Part shown: one piece after another, positions 8,406 through 16,295 of the stretch
Layout of the letters: each line of letters starts with the position of its first letter
How positions within the stretch are numbered: position 1 is the first letter of the stretch
Assembly (NCBI GenBank): GCA_947364045.1
Contig: CANARN010000009.1
Location: forward strand, 1 to 55,273
Source of the DNA: an uncultured Clostridia bacterium
GTDB taxonomy: Bacteria > Bacillota > Clostridia > Oscillospirales > Acutalibacteraceae
DNA length: 55,273 nucleotides
Direction of reading: 5' to 3'
Translations under genes and position numbers: made by a program
The notes under the pieces: model-generated
Told to the model about the DNA's origin: nothing
Seen by the model: the letters and a program-made list of their open reading frames with translations, nothing else
Database searches by the model: none

Positions 8406-8441
8406 ATGAAATATGTCAATCATTTCGAACCACTGTCATAA
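8406..8441 (+). CDS. Possible 11-residue micro-ORF
   Basis: AAAGGAG (8392-8398) is followed 7 bases later by ATG and the reading frame MKYVNHFEPLS before a stop. The ribosome binding site is better than that of many real genes nearby, yet the ORF sits just after a terminator and has no visible promoter. It may be a remnant of a gene start or chance. No function is assigned. Confidence 0.2.
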   Translation: MKYVNHFEPLS

Positions 8442-8537
8442 ATATACCACGTATTTATTGAATAACAATAGACAAACAATGAACAATTTGTAAACAGTTA
8501 AATAATACCGGCTGTTTATCACAAAAACATTTTTAAA

Positions 8538-9755
8538 TCACTTTTTCAGCTGCTTTAATACCTGTGTGAATTTCGGCGGCTTGCCGTACATTAAAATTCC
8601 CATTCTGTATATAAGAACGGCAATATATCCTATTCCGATATTCGACAGAACAAGAATTGCTATTGAAATTGCAATATGCACAGGGTTTACGCTACTCATT
8701 GCAATGCGCGCGAACATAGCCATAGGCGAGCAGAAAGGAATAAAGGACAGAATCTTCATAACAGCGGAGTCGACCTTTCCTGAGCTTATGCTCATAATAG
8801 GCACCATAAATGCAATAATCATAACAAATGTCAGCGGAGTTGTGAGTGTGCCGATGTCCTCCATTTTTGAGGCAAGTGAGCCGAGCGCTCCGTAAAGGAA
8901 GGCGTAAATCAAAAATCCGAGGATGAAGAAGACCAATGTGTAGGCTATGAGGGATAAGGGCATATCGAAAATAGACGCTACAAAGAAGTTGTCCTCCCAA
9001 TACGGAGCGTTTATCCTGTAGCATACGACAGCCCACAGCAAGACTATGAGCATTTGCGAAAGCCCTGCAAAGCCTGTGCCGAGAACCTTGCCGAAAATCA
9101 GGCTGTCCGGCTTTGCGCTTGTAATGAGAAGCTCCATTGCCCTTGAGCTTTTTTCCGTTGCGACGCTTTGGGCAATCATCTGACCGTAGGTTATAACCGA
9201 AATATAGAGCATAAACATCAAAATATATGTGTAAAGGAAGCTTTGCGATTGGTCGTTGCCCACAATTTTGTATTCGGGTACGGCGACAGCCGACTGTATT
9301 TCGGCAATCTGGCTTTCGGTAAGTCCGAATTCCGCAAGCCTTGTTTCACGGTATTTTAACTGTAAAAGCTCATTTATAACGTTTGATGTTTCGTCATAAA
9401 GTCCCATATCGTTAACGGAATAAATGTAGGAAAGGGGAGAGGTGATTACAACAGACGCGTCAACTGTTTCGTCTGCTAACAAAGCGTCAGCTTCCTTTTC
9501 TGTTTTACAAAGGGTGACTTCGTAAGAGGTCATACCCTCCTTTATATATTCGCCTAAAGCTCCCGAGGAGTCAAATACAGCGAGCTTTGTCGGTTTGCTT
9601 TCACCTGCGGACGAGCTTTTTTTACCCTCCGTAAACCGTGGGTAAAACAGTACAACCGTTGTACCAATGAATAAAATCAATGTCAGAAAAATGAATGCTT
9701 TGCTCTTAATTATGTTTAAAAATTCAAATTTGAATACCTTTGTAAACTGTTTCAT
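8538..9755 (-). CDS. ABC-2 type transporter permease (NatB-like)
   Basis: A membrane protein of 405 residues. One N-terminal helix (near residues 16-36) is followed by a large extracytoplasmic domain to about residue 170, then five or six helices. This is the ABC-2 layout of NatB/YhaP exporters. The family phrase SVATEKSSRAMELLITSAKP, just after the second helix, marks the cytoplasmic coupling region. The start ATG overlaps the stop of the ATPase gene (ATGA) and has GGAGGG 7 bases upstream. With the ATPase it should export a substrate; Na+ is known for B. subtilis NatAB, but peptides or antimicrobial compounds are equally possible here. Confidence 0.87.
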   Translation of the reverse strand: MKQFTKVFKFEFLNIIKSKAFIFLTLILFIGTTVVLFYPRFTEGKKSSSAGESKPTKLAVFDSSGALGEYIKEGMTSYEVTLCKTEKEADALLADETVDASVVITSPLSYIYSVNDMGLYDETSNVINELLQLKYRETRLAEFGLTESQIAEIQSAVAVPEYKIVGNDQSQSFLYTYILMFMLYISVITYGQMIAQSVATEKSSRAMELLITSAKPDSLIFGKVLGTGFAGLSQMLIVLLWAVVCYRINAPYWEDNFFVASIFDMPLSLIAYTLVFFILGFLIYAFLYGALGSLASKMEDIGTLTTPLTFVMIIAFMVPIMSISSGKVDSAVMKILSFIPFCSPMAMFARIAMSSVNPVHIAISIAILVLSNIGIGYIAVLIYRMGILMYGKPPKFTQVLKQLKK

Positions 9756-10663
9756 ACGCTGCCCTCCGTGTAATGAATAAAGATGTCGGCAAGTGTAGGC
9801 TCTTTAACGGAAATTCCGTCAATGTCAGGGATATTCTCCGCGGCGAATTTAATAAGCAAGGGTTTATCTGCTTCATTTTTGAGAGTTACCGTAAGCTTGC
9901 CGTCAATAATTTCAGCCTTACTCACAAACGGGAGTTCAGCCTTTAAAAGAGTGTTTAAAGCATTTTCGTTTTCCTGTACGGCAATTTCAAGAATATTTCT
10001 TGCATAGCTTCGTTTAATTTTTTTAATGCTTCCGCTAAGCACGGATTTTCCGCCGTTAAGAATGATAATATCGTCGCAGAATTCTTCGATATAATTCATT
10101 TGATGGCTTGAGAACAGCACCATTTTGCCGTCGCGGATAAGCTCCTTTACAATACTTTTGAGCATTCCTGCATTAACGGGGTCAAGTCCTGAAAACGGCT
10201 CGTCAAGAATAACAATGTCGGGATTTGCTATAAGGGACGCTACAAGCTGAATTTTTTGCTGATTGCCCTTTGAAAGCGTATCAAGCCGTACATTTTTGTA
10301 TTGCTCAATCTGAAGCTTCTTAAAATATTTATCGGCAGTTTTTTCTGCGCTTTTTTTGTCGACGCCCTTAAGCTCTGCAAAATATAAAAGCTGAGTCATA
10401 ATTTTTTGCTTCGGGTACAGACCTCTTTCCTCGGGCAGATAGCCGATTTGCACTTTGCCGGTGTCAATAGGCTTTCCGTCAAGAAGAACCTGACCGGCGT
10501 CAGCTCCGAAAACCTGCATAATAATTCTTATAAGCGTTGTTTTACCGGCGCCGTTTCTGCCCAAAATTCCGAGCGCCTTGCCGCTTTCAGCGGAAAAAGA
10601 GATTCCTTTAAGAACATTTTTTTCGCCGAAGCTTTTGTAAATTTCATTTACTGTTAAATTCAT
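9752..10663 (-). CDS. ABC transporter ATP-binding protein (NatA-like)
   Basis: An ABC ATPase of 303 residues. Walker A is GRNGAGKTT (residues 35-43). A variant signature SKGNQQKIQL precedes Walker B IVILDEPFSGLDP. The H-loop is in VLFSSHQMNYIEEF. A C-terminal extension of about 80 residues is typical of the DrrA/NatA exporter branch. The ATG at 10663 follows AAGGAG by 8 bases; an in-frame GTG at 10672 was rejected. It lies 5 bases after the stop of the membrane protein gene upstream and overlaps the permease gene by 4 bases. It energises the exporter. Confidence 0.92.
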   Translation of the reverse strand: MNLTVNEIYKSFGEKNVLKGISFSAESGKALGILGRNGAGKTTLIRIIMQVFGADAGQVLLDGKPIDTGKVQIGYLPEERGLYPKQKIMTQLLYFAELKGVDKKSAEKTADKYFKKLQIEQYKNVRLDTLSKGNQQKIQLVASLIANPDIVILDEPFSGLDPVNAGMLKSIVKELIRDGKMVLFSSHQMNYIEEFCDDIIILNGGKSVLSGSIKKIKRSYARNILEIAVQENENALNTLLKAELPFVSKAEIIDGKLTVTLKNEADKPLLIKFAAENIPDIDGISVKEPTLADIFIHYTEGSV

Positions 10664-10668
10664 ACTTT

Positions 10669-11100
10669 TCACTCCTTATGTGATAAAATCAGATATGATA
10701 CAAGATATACAACTAAACTCATACTTAAAAGCAGGGAAAAATTTTCCGCGCTGTTCATATCGCCCCTGACAGCTGAAATAATGCTTGCAACGGCGGCGCC
10801 CATTACAGTTAAATAGTAAGCGACAGCCATTGAGCGATTGCGAAGAGAAATAAGCCGTTCATCCTTTTGCGCAGTTTCCTGTTCTTTTTTGTATTTCGGA
10901 TTTTTCTTCATTCTGAGAATACGTATTGAGTTTGCAATTGCAACCAGAAGTAAGCCTGTTGCGCCTCCGAAAAAGTAAGAAGAGGAAGTTCCACCGTTCT
11001 TTTGAAAATAAAAGCCTGCGAAAAGCGCTCCTGAAAACAAAAGCATAACAAAAAGTGTGGATATTACATTATATTTCATAGATTTACATTTCATTTTCAT
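10669..11100 (-). CDS. Small membrane protein, DUF2178-like
   Basis: A protein of 143 residues with four predicted transmembrane helices. Two come before and two after a charged cytoplasmic stretch that includes QKDERLISLRNRS. The DER-initiated segment followed by a helix resembles DUF2178 proteins, which are often found next to small XRE regulators. The match is by eye. The start is uncertain: ATG at 11100 or 11094, both overlapping the end of the regulator gene, with GAAGG just upstream. Probably coupled to the regulator and part of the exporter operon. Function unknown. Confidence 0.7.
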   Translation of the reverse strand: MKMKCKSMKYNVISTLFVMLLFSGALFAGFYFQKNGGTSSSYFFGGATGLLLVAIANSIRILRMKKNPKYKKEQETAQKDERLISLRNRSMAVAYYLTVMGAAVASIISAVRGDMNSAENFSLLLSMSLVVYLVSYLILSHKE

Positions 11101-11293
11101 CACCTTCATATATAAATATTTCCTCAATTGTTGTGCCGAAATACCTTGCAATTTTAAAAGCAAGCGTTATTGACGGATTATATTTGCCTTTTTCAATGGA
11201 TATTACCGTCTGCCGTGATACACCAAGCGCTTCGCCCAATTCGTCCTGACGAAGATTTTTGGATTTCCTTAGTTCTTCCAAACGGTTTTTCAA
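11084..11293 (-). CDS. XRE-family transcriptional regulator, YozG-like
   Basis: A 69-residue regulator that is almost entirely one helix-turn-helix domain. It has RLEELRKSKNLRQDELGEAL, then GVSRQTVISIEKGKYNPS, typical of short Cro/C1-type repressors. It is the first gene of a four-gene minus-strand operon (regulator, small membrane protein, NatA-like ATPase, NatB-like permease). A clean promoter lies upstream and a palindrome sits between the -10 box and the start codon, so autorepression is likely. It probably senses a membrane or toxic stress relieved by the exporter; the signal is not visible. AAGGAG precedes the start. Confidence 0.9.
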   Translation of the reverse strand: MKNRLEELRKSKNLRQDELGEALGVSRQTVISIEKGKYNPSITLAFKIARYFGTTIEEIFIYEGDENEM

Positions 11294-11311
11294 GTCATCA
11301 CTCCTTAAAAT

Positions 11312-11377
11312 GTAAAGGTCACTTTACTTTTATTATATCACCAAAAAGAAAAATGTCAAGTGTATTTTACATTTTTC
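11312..11377 (-). promoter_or_regulatory. Promoter and operator of the XRE-NatAB operon
   Basis: On the minus strand TTGACA (11354-11359) and TATAAT (11332-11337) are 16 bp apart. Directly downstream, 11312-11327 is a perfect inverted repeat (GTAAAG, 4-bp spacer, CTTTAC). Upstream of the -35 box, about 11366-11377, the string AATGTAAA recurs. These sites bracket the promoter as expected for autoregulation by the XRE protein; binding itself is inferred. Confidence 0.75.
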
Positions 11378-11421
11378 CTTGTAAGACTTTTGTAATAATT
11401 ATTAAATTGTTGTCACAATTG

Positions 11422-11449
11422 TTGCTTTTTTAAAAAATTTCTTTATAAT
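11422..11449 (+). promoter_or_regulatory. Candidate promoter of the Wzy-like gene
   Basis: TTGCTT at 11422-11427 and TATAAT at 11444-11449 are spaced 16 bp apart. The site is divergent from the XRE promoter, and the start codon follows 26 bases later. Confidence 0.5.
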
Positions 11450-11474
11450 CAAACTGATATAAAGGAGCAGTATA

Positions 11475-12926
11475 ATGTCATTTGTAAAATCCCCGAAAAT
11501 TCAGAATTCTCTTAAAGCAGTTCGCTCGTTCTTTTTGACAACCGAGTGGATGATAATGCTGTGCTGTCTTGCGGCGGTTTTTACAACGCTGGGACTTCAG
11601 GTTTACGGAACGCTTGTATTCGGCTTTATAGTGGCAATAGTATTTCTTCTGAGCGATGATTTTATGGCAACGCTTTTGCCGTTTCTTTTAACGGTGATGA
11701 TTTCAATTCACTGTTATGACTCATATAACACGTTTATGCAGTATAAGCTGTTGGCAATTCCGCTCGTCCTTTGTCTTGTTCTGCATTTTGTTTTCTATTG
11801 GAAGCCTATTAAAATTCAAGGCTCACAGTTCTGGCCTATGGTGTTTGTGTCCGTTTCGATATTATTGGGCGGCTTGGGCTTTATTACACCGCAGGAGTAT
11901 TTTGCGCCTACCTCTCTTTACCATATGGCAGGGCTTGGATTCGGAATGGTGTTCCTTTATTTGCTTTTCTATGCTAATATTGATATTAAAAAGGACTATT
12001 CGCTCATAAATATGCTGACTAAAATAATGGTTATAGCAGGGGCATTCGGCTCGTTTATGGTATTTTCCTTTTACATTATAAATATAAACAAGGTGCTTGA
12101 CATTAAAGGACTTTTGTTTATGCAGTGGCGTAACAACCTGTCCACTCTTTTAATGATAGTAATGCCGTTCCCGTTTTTGCTTGCAAGCCGTAAAAGCTAT
12201 GCAACCGTTCTCGGCTTTGTTTATTTCTTTGCAATTCTTTTAACAGGCTCGCGCGGAGGAATGGTTTTCGGCGCAATTGAGCTTGCAATGTGCGTGGTAA
12301 TGTATACTCTTTATGACAAGAACCGCCGAATTGCTTATCTTTTCATTTGCGGGTGTATTTTATTTGCCGTAATGATTTTCTTCCGACAGTTTGTCGAGCT
12401 TTTCGGCTACACAATAAACAGACTGCTTACGGCGGTTAACGGTTTTCTTATGGGCGAATCCACAGAGGTTCGCGCAATTCACTGCGCGAGGGGAATTAAC
12501 GATTACCTAAATCATCCGATTTTCGGAACGGGACTCGGATATATGGGCAACCGTGACGTTCACGCTTCCAAGGAATTTTCTCTTTGCTGGTATCACTGCG
12601 AGCCTATTCAGGTTGCGGCGTCGCTGGGTACTGTGGGAATAGTAGCGTTTATTGTACAGTTTGTCCGCAGAAATATGCTTATTTGGAGAAAGGTTACGCT
12701 GTTTAACATTACGGTGTTTATTTCATATGCAGGGCTTGAGCTTATGTCCCTTGTAAATCCCGGAATTTTCTGTCCGCTGCCGTACCTTATGCTTATAACG
12801 CTTTTCCTTGTAATAGTTGAAAAATGCGATACGGGAGAATATCAGGAAAGAGTAAGCCTTTTCAAAAAACGGAGAATGCGTAAAGACCAGAACAGCGAAA
12901 ACAGTAAAATTGTAAAAATAGGCTGA
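11475..12926 (+). CDS. O-antigen ligase/Wzy-like membrane protein
   Basis: A polytopic membrane protein of 483 residues with about twelve transmembrane segments. The phrase LTGSRGGMVFGAIEL and the motif HPIFGTGLGYMG, followed by a large loop with conserved His residues, are typical of the O-antigen ligase (Wzy_C) superfamily. Such proteins polymerise or ligate lipid-linked glycans at the outer face of the membrane. It is alone between an exporter operon and the rpsF operon, not in the polysaccharide cluster 30 kb away, which carries its own Wzy. AAAGGAG precedes the ATG. The C-terminus is strongly basic and cytoplasmic. Its substrate is unknown. Confidence 0.82.
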   Translation: MSFVKSPKIQNSLKAVRSFFLTTEWMIMLCCLAAVFTTLGLQVYGTLVFGFIVAIVFLLSDDFMATLLPFLLTVMISIHCYDSYNTFMQYKLLAIPLVLCLVLHFVFYWKPIKIQGSQFWPMVFVSVSILLGGLGFITPQEYFAPTSLYHMAGLGFGMVFLYLLFYANIDIKKDYSLINMLTKIMVIAGAFGSFMVFSFYIININKVLDIKGLLFMQWRNNLSTLLMIVMPFPFLLASRKSYATVLGFVYFFAILLTGSRGGMVFGAIELAMCVVMYTLYDKNRRIAYLFICGCILFAVMIFFRQFVELFGYTINRLLTAVNGFLMGESTEVRAIHCARGINDYLNHPIFGTGLGYMGNRDVHASKEFSLCWYHCEPIQVAASLGTVGIVAFIVQFVRRNMLIWRKVTLFNITVFISYAGLELMSLVNPGIFCPLPYLMLITLFLVIVEKCDTGEYQERVSLFKKRRMRKDQNSENSKIVKIG

Positions 12927-12933
12927 CAAGTAC

Positions 12934-12962
12934 TTGACTTTTAAGACAAGTATTGGTATAAT
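12934..12962 (+). promoter_or_regulatory. Promoter of the rpsF operon (extended -10)
   Basis: TTGACT at 12934-12939 and TATAAT at 12957-12962 are spaced 17 bp apart, with TGG before the -10 box. This is a strong promoter for a ribosomal protein operon. Confidence 0.8.
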
Positions 12963-12967
12963 TTTCT

Positions 12968-13020
12968 TCCGCCGAAAAAATCGGCGTCCTTCCCCTTGGG
13001 GTGACAAGCAAGGGGCAAAG
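12968..13020 (+). promoter_or_regulatory. Structured rpsF leader
   Basis: The leader before rpsF contains two hairpins: GCCGA/TCGGC around 12971-12985, and CCCCTTG with CAAGGGG around 12994-13017. Many bacteria control rpsF by an S6:S18-binding leader with a CCG motif, and CCG occurs here twice. Part of the second hairpin may instead be a dispersed repeat, so the assignment is tentative. Confidence 0.4.
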
Positions 13021-13040
13021 TCCATAAGGAGGTGCAAAAG

Positions 13041-13319
13041 ATGTCAAAATACGAATCGATTTTTGTCTTTTCAGTAGCAGCAGGCGAAGAGAAGGCAGCA
13101 GAGCTTAATGCAAAATTTAAGGCTCTCATCGAAGCAAACGGCACTCTTGAAAGCGTTGATGAGTGGGGTAAGAGAAGACTTGCTTACCTTATTAACGATG
13201 AAGCAGAGGGCTTCTATGTGCTTTACAATTTCGAAAGCGCAGCAGATTTCCCCGCAGAGCTTGACCGTATTGCAAAAATCACTGACGGTGTACTCCGTAC
13301 ATTGATTATTAAGAAGTAA
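13041..13319 (+). CDS. rpsF: 30S ribosomal protein S6
   Basis: A protein of 92 residues matching bacterial S6, which binds 16S rRNA in the platform together with S18. It starts MSKYESIFVFSVAAGEE and carries the conserved core WGKRRLAYLINDEAEGFYVLY. AAGGAGG (13026-13032) lies 8 bases before the ATG; a GTG 9 bases upstream was rejected. It is the first gene of the classic rpsF-ssb-rpsR operon, 13 bases from ssb. Expression is likely set by a strong promoter and possibly by leader feedback. Confidence 0.97.
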   Translation: MSKYESIFVFSVAAGEEKAAELNAKFKALIEANGTLESVDEWGKRRLAYLINDEAEGFYVLYNFESAADFPAELDRIAKITDGVLRTLIIKK

Positions 13320-13332
13320 TGGAGGAGAATAA

Positions 13333-13803
13333 ATGTTAAACTGTGCAATTATTATGGGCAGACTTACTGCCACTCCCGAGCTTCGTACAACAGGTACAGG
13401 CATTTCTGTTACTTCATTTTCAGTTGCGGTTGACCGTTCTTATGCAAAACCCGGCGAAGAAAGACAGACAGATTTTATTAACGTAGTTGCTTGGCGCAAT
13501 ACGGCTGATTTTGTCACACGTTTCTTCACAAAGGGTCAAATGATTGCAGTTCAGGGTTCAATTCAGACCCGTAATTACGAAGATAAAAACGGTAACAAGC
13601 GTACAGCGGTTGAGATTGTTGCTGACAGCGTTTCATTCTGCGGAAGCAAGAGTGAGAGCGGCGGTAACAACTACGCTCAGCCTCAGGCAGCTGCACCTGC
13701 GGTTTCTTACCAGAGCGCAGACGCAGGCAGCTTCTCGGTTTTACCCGACGATTCTCAGGGATTTCCTTTCGGCGCAGATGACGACGAGGGACTTCCGTTC
13801 TGA
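13333..13803 (+). CDS. ssb: Single-stranded DNA-binding protein
   Basis: A protein of 156 residues. An OB-fold occupies about residues 1-107 (MLNCAIIMGRLTATPELR, then FINVVAWRNTADFV). A low-complexity Gln/Ala/Ser linker follows, and then the acidic tip DDDEGLPF, which recruits replication and repair proteins. It protects single-stranded DNA during replication and repair. It lies between rpsF and rpsR as in most Firmicutes. GGAGG precedes the start. Confidence 0.97.
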   Translation: MLNCAIIMGRLTATPELRTTGTGISVTSFSVAVDRSYAKPGEERQTDFINVVAWRNTADFVTRFFTKGQMIAVQGSIQTRNYEDKNGNKRTAVEIVADSVSFCGSKSESGGNNYAQPQAAAPAVSYQSADAGSFSVLPDDSQGFPFGADDDEGLPF

Positions 13804-13829
13804 TTTATTCTAAATAGGAGGAATATACA

Positions 13830-14072
13830 ATGGCTTACGAAAAAGGTTCAAGACCTATGAGAAAAGCACGCAAAAAGGTTTGTGCTTTCTGTGTAGAAAA
13901 GGTTGAAACAATTGATTATAAAGATGCTGCAAAGCTTCGCCGTTACACCTCTGACCGTGCAAAAATCCTTCCCCGCCGTGTAACAGGCACTTGTGCATAT
14001 CACCAGAGAGAGCTTACAACAGCAATTAAGAGAGCAAGACAGATAGCTCTTCTCCCCTACACAAACGACTGA
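13830..14072 (+). CDS. rpsR: 30S ribosomal protein S18
   Basis: A basic protein of 80 residues with the S18 core [20 protein letters not shown] and the C-terminal sequence [19 protein letters not shown]. It pairs with S6 on the 30S platform. Two N-terminal cysteines (CAFC) and one later fit the zinc-binding S18 variety common in Clostridia. It ends the operon; rplI, which follows in some species, is not here. Confidence 0.97.
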   Translation: MAYEKGSRPMRKARKKVCAFCVEKVETIDYKDAAKLRRYTSDRAKILPRRVTGTCAYHQRELTTAIKRARQIALLPYTND

Positions 14073-14080
14073 TAAAATTT

Positions 14081-14107
14081 GAGGGCATTAAATGCCCTCT
14101 TTTTTTA
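14081..14107 (+). terminator. Terminator of the rpsF operon
   Basis: The perfect 19-nt palindrome 14081-14099 (9-bp arms) is followed by eight T residues. Confidence 0.93.
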
Positions 14108-14158
14108 TGATTATTTTAGTTGTTTGGAAAGCAAGCCTATGCCCTGCAAAAGTACCGT

Positions 14159-15196
14159 TTACCCCGTTATTTTATCAAACAGCTCTTTGGCTGTTTTTTT
14201 TGCGTTTTCGGCACTGCTGTATGGAAAAAGCAGGTTGTTCATCTTTCGGCGCGCGTCCCTGCCTTCATAAACGCAGGTAACGGCATTTTCTAAGTAGGTG
14301 TTTTCTGCTTCAAGCAAGAGAGAGCATTTGTTTTTAATGTCCCGCGGGACTGATGTAAATTTTTCGGTATTTATCCGGCAGGACGGGGCGAAGGGTATAG
14401 GGTGATTTTCGTCTGAGCGGACAACAGCAAGGCTGCTTTGGGGCATTAAAATCATTTGCGGAATAGTGCGGTGAAACATATCGGGAACAAGTATAAATTT
14501 TTCATTTGCGTCTAACAGCCTGTCACGGATTATCCCCGTAATTATTGCTGAGGAAAAAGCGGCGCTGTCTTCTAACTCAATTACGGTTTCAAAATTTTGA
14601 AAAACAGTGTCCCAAAGGGTGTGTATTCCGAGCGGTGTTACCGCAGAAAGAAATTTAATGTCAGGCTGACCCTTTTTGACGTTTAAAGGCATTTTCTTTA
14701 AAATTCTTTTAAGAGCGTTTATAAGTCTGTCGTCCGCAAGGTAATCGGACAGAAGAGAATTTCTGTTTTCCTTACAGACATTTGCAAGGCTTAAAAAGGA
14801 CACGGCTTTTCTGTATTCTTTCTTTTCGGCAGAGTAATATTTTGCAAGCCGGCTTTTTTCATTTTGCGCTGTTTTACGTCTGCTTGAAAATAATATTTCG
14901 TTTTCGCATATTCCGGACGAAACGGGGCAAACTCTGCTGTAAGGCGAATCGGCAAGAATATAGGTGTCAAGATTTTTAATATAAATTCCGTTCGGAGCTT
15001 CATCATAAAACGGGTAGTAAATTACTGTGCTGTATCCTTTAAAATGCTTTATCAGTTCGTCAAAAAATATACTTTTTTCAAAATCTGTACCGTTAGGTAT
15101 TATGTAAAATTTACTTTCGGGATGCTTTTCGCAAAGAATTTTGCAGTTGCACAAAAGACCGGACGCAGTCAGCACAGACGAGTAATACTTTTCCAA
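14159..15196 (-). CDS. PRK06851-like protein with degenerate P-loops
   Basis: A protein of 345 residues resembling the duplicated P-loop ATPases of the PRK06851 group in Bacilli and Clostridia. The second half opens with FLSAVTPLGIHTL, matching the family phrase LGAATPKG. The first half has the family string around PNGIYIKNLDTYILADSPYS. Where GxPGTGKST is expected, this protein reads IPNGTDFEKSI in the first half and ELEDSAAFSSAI in the second, so nucleotide binding is probably lost. The TTG at 15196 is preferred because AGGTGA lies 6 bases upstream; a GTG at 15205 overlaps that site. It is divergent from fba. Function is unknown in the family. Confidence 0.6.
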   Translation of the reverse strand: MEKYYSSVLTASGLLCNCKILCEKHPESKFYIIPNGTDFEKSIFFDELIKHFKGYSTVIYYPFYDEAPNGIYIKNLDTYILADSPYSRVCPVSSGICENEILFSSRRKTAQNEKSRLAKYYSAEKKEYRKAVSFLSLANVCKENRNSLLSDYLADDRLINALKRILKKMPLNVKKGQPDIKFLSAVTPLGIHTLWDTVFQNFETVIELEDSAAFSSAIITGIIRDRLLDANEKFILVPDMFHRTIPQMILMPQSSLAVVRSDENHPIPFAPSCRINTEKFTSVPRDIKNKCSLLLEAENTYLENAVTCVYEGRDARRKMNNLLFPYSSAENAKKTAKELFDKITG

Positions 15197-15247
15197 AAAA
15201 ATCACCTCATTTTTATATTATTCACTGCGCTGTTATTTGTTAATTTG

Positions 15248-15276
15248 TTGACTTTTTGTCCGCAATGGTTTATAAT
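15248..15276 (+). promoter_or_regulatory. Promoter of fba
   Basis: TTGACT at 15248-15253 and TATAAT at 15271-15276 are spaced 17 bp apart, about 35 bases before the start codon. Confidence 0.85.
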
Positions 15277-15310
15277 CACAAGCGGAAAAATTTTTAAGGA
15301 GTGGATTATT

Positions 15311-16177
15311 ATGCCATTAGTAAATGCAAAAGAAATGCTTACAAAAGCAAAAGAAGGCCATTACGCAGTAGGTCAGTTCAATATCAATAACCTTGAGTGG
15401 ACTAAGTCTATTCTTCTCACTGCACAGGAAATGAATTCTCCCGTTATTCTCGGCGTGTCTGAGGGCGCAGGTAAATATATGTGCGGCTATAAAACAGTTG
15501 TCGGAATGGTTAACGGTATGCTTGAAGAGCTTAAAATCACAGTTCCCGTTGCTCTTCACCTTGACCACGGCTCATACGAGGGCGCAAAGGCTTGTATCGC
15601 AGCAGGATTCAGCTCAGTTATGTTCGACGGTTCTCATTATCCCATTGACGAAAACATTGAAAAGACAAAAGAGTTAGTTGCAATCTGCAATGAAAAAGGT
15701 CTTTCAATTGAGGCTGAGGTTGGTTCAATCGGCGGCGAAGAGGACGGCGTTGTCGGCGCAGGCGAATGTGCTGACCCGAATGAATGTAAAATGATTGCTG
15801 ACCTCGGCGTTACAATGCTTGCCGCAGGTATCGGCAATATTCACGGTAAATATCCTGCAAACTGGGCAGGTCTTTCATTTGAAACACTTGCAGCAGTTCA
15901 GGAAAAGACAGGCACAATGCCTCTCGTTCTTCACGGCGGTACAGGTATTCCTGCTGATATGATCAAAAAGGCTATCTCTCTCGGCGTTTCAAAAATTAAT
16001 GTTAACACTGAGTGCCAGCTTGCATTCCAGGAAGCAACAAGAAAGTATATTGAAGAGGGCAAAGACCTTCAGGGCAAGGGCTTTGACCCGAGAAAGCTTT
16101 TAGCTCCCGGCGCAGAGGCTATTAAGGCTTGCGTTCGTGAAAAAATCGAACTCTTCGGTTCAGCTAATAAAGCATAA
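15311..16177 (+). CDS. fba: Class II fructose-bisphosphate aldolase
   Basis: A zinc-dependent aldolase of 288 residues that cleaves fructose 1,6-bisphosphate in glycolysis (EC 4.1.2.13). It has the class II motif HLDHGSYEGAKACIAAGFSS with the catalytic Asp and a metal-binding His. The glutamate-rich EAEVGSIGGEEDG, metal-ligand histidines in GNIHGKYP and LHGGTGIP, and the phosphate-binding INVNTECQ are also present. The ATG at 15311 follows AAGGAG; upstream in-frame codons run into the promoter and were rejected. It is transcribed alone from a strong promoter and ends in a strong terminator, as expected for an abundant central enzyme. Confidence 0.97.
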   Translation: MPLVNAKEMLTKAKEGHYAVGQFNINNLEWTKSILLTAQEMNSPVILGVSEGAGKYMCGYKTVVGMVNGMLEELKITVPVALHLDHGSYEGAKACIAAGFSSVMFDGSHYPIDENIEKTKELVAICNEKGLSIEAEVGSIGGEEDGVVGAGECADPNECKMIADLGVTMLAAGIGNIHGKYPANWAGLSFETLAAVQEKTGTMPLVLHGGTGIPADMIKKAISLGVSKINVNTECQLAFQEATRKYIEEGKDLQGKGFDPRKLLAPGAEAIKACVREKIELFGSANKA

Positions 16178-16203
16178 CCGGACAAATTGAATTAAACAAA
16201 AAC

Positions 16204-16236
16204 AAAGCCGTTCGTTTATTAAGCGAACGGCTTTTT
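16204..16236 (+). terminator. Terminator of fba
   Basis: An 11-bp perfect stem (16204-16214 with 16224-16234, 9-nt loop) ends in TTTTT. Confidence 0.93.
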
Positions 16237-16295
16237 CTTGAATATATGCTAAAAATGCATAAAGTTGATTAAAAGTTTTCGTCTGCAAGAAAAAG

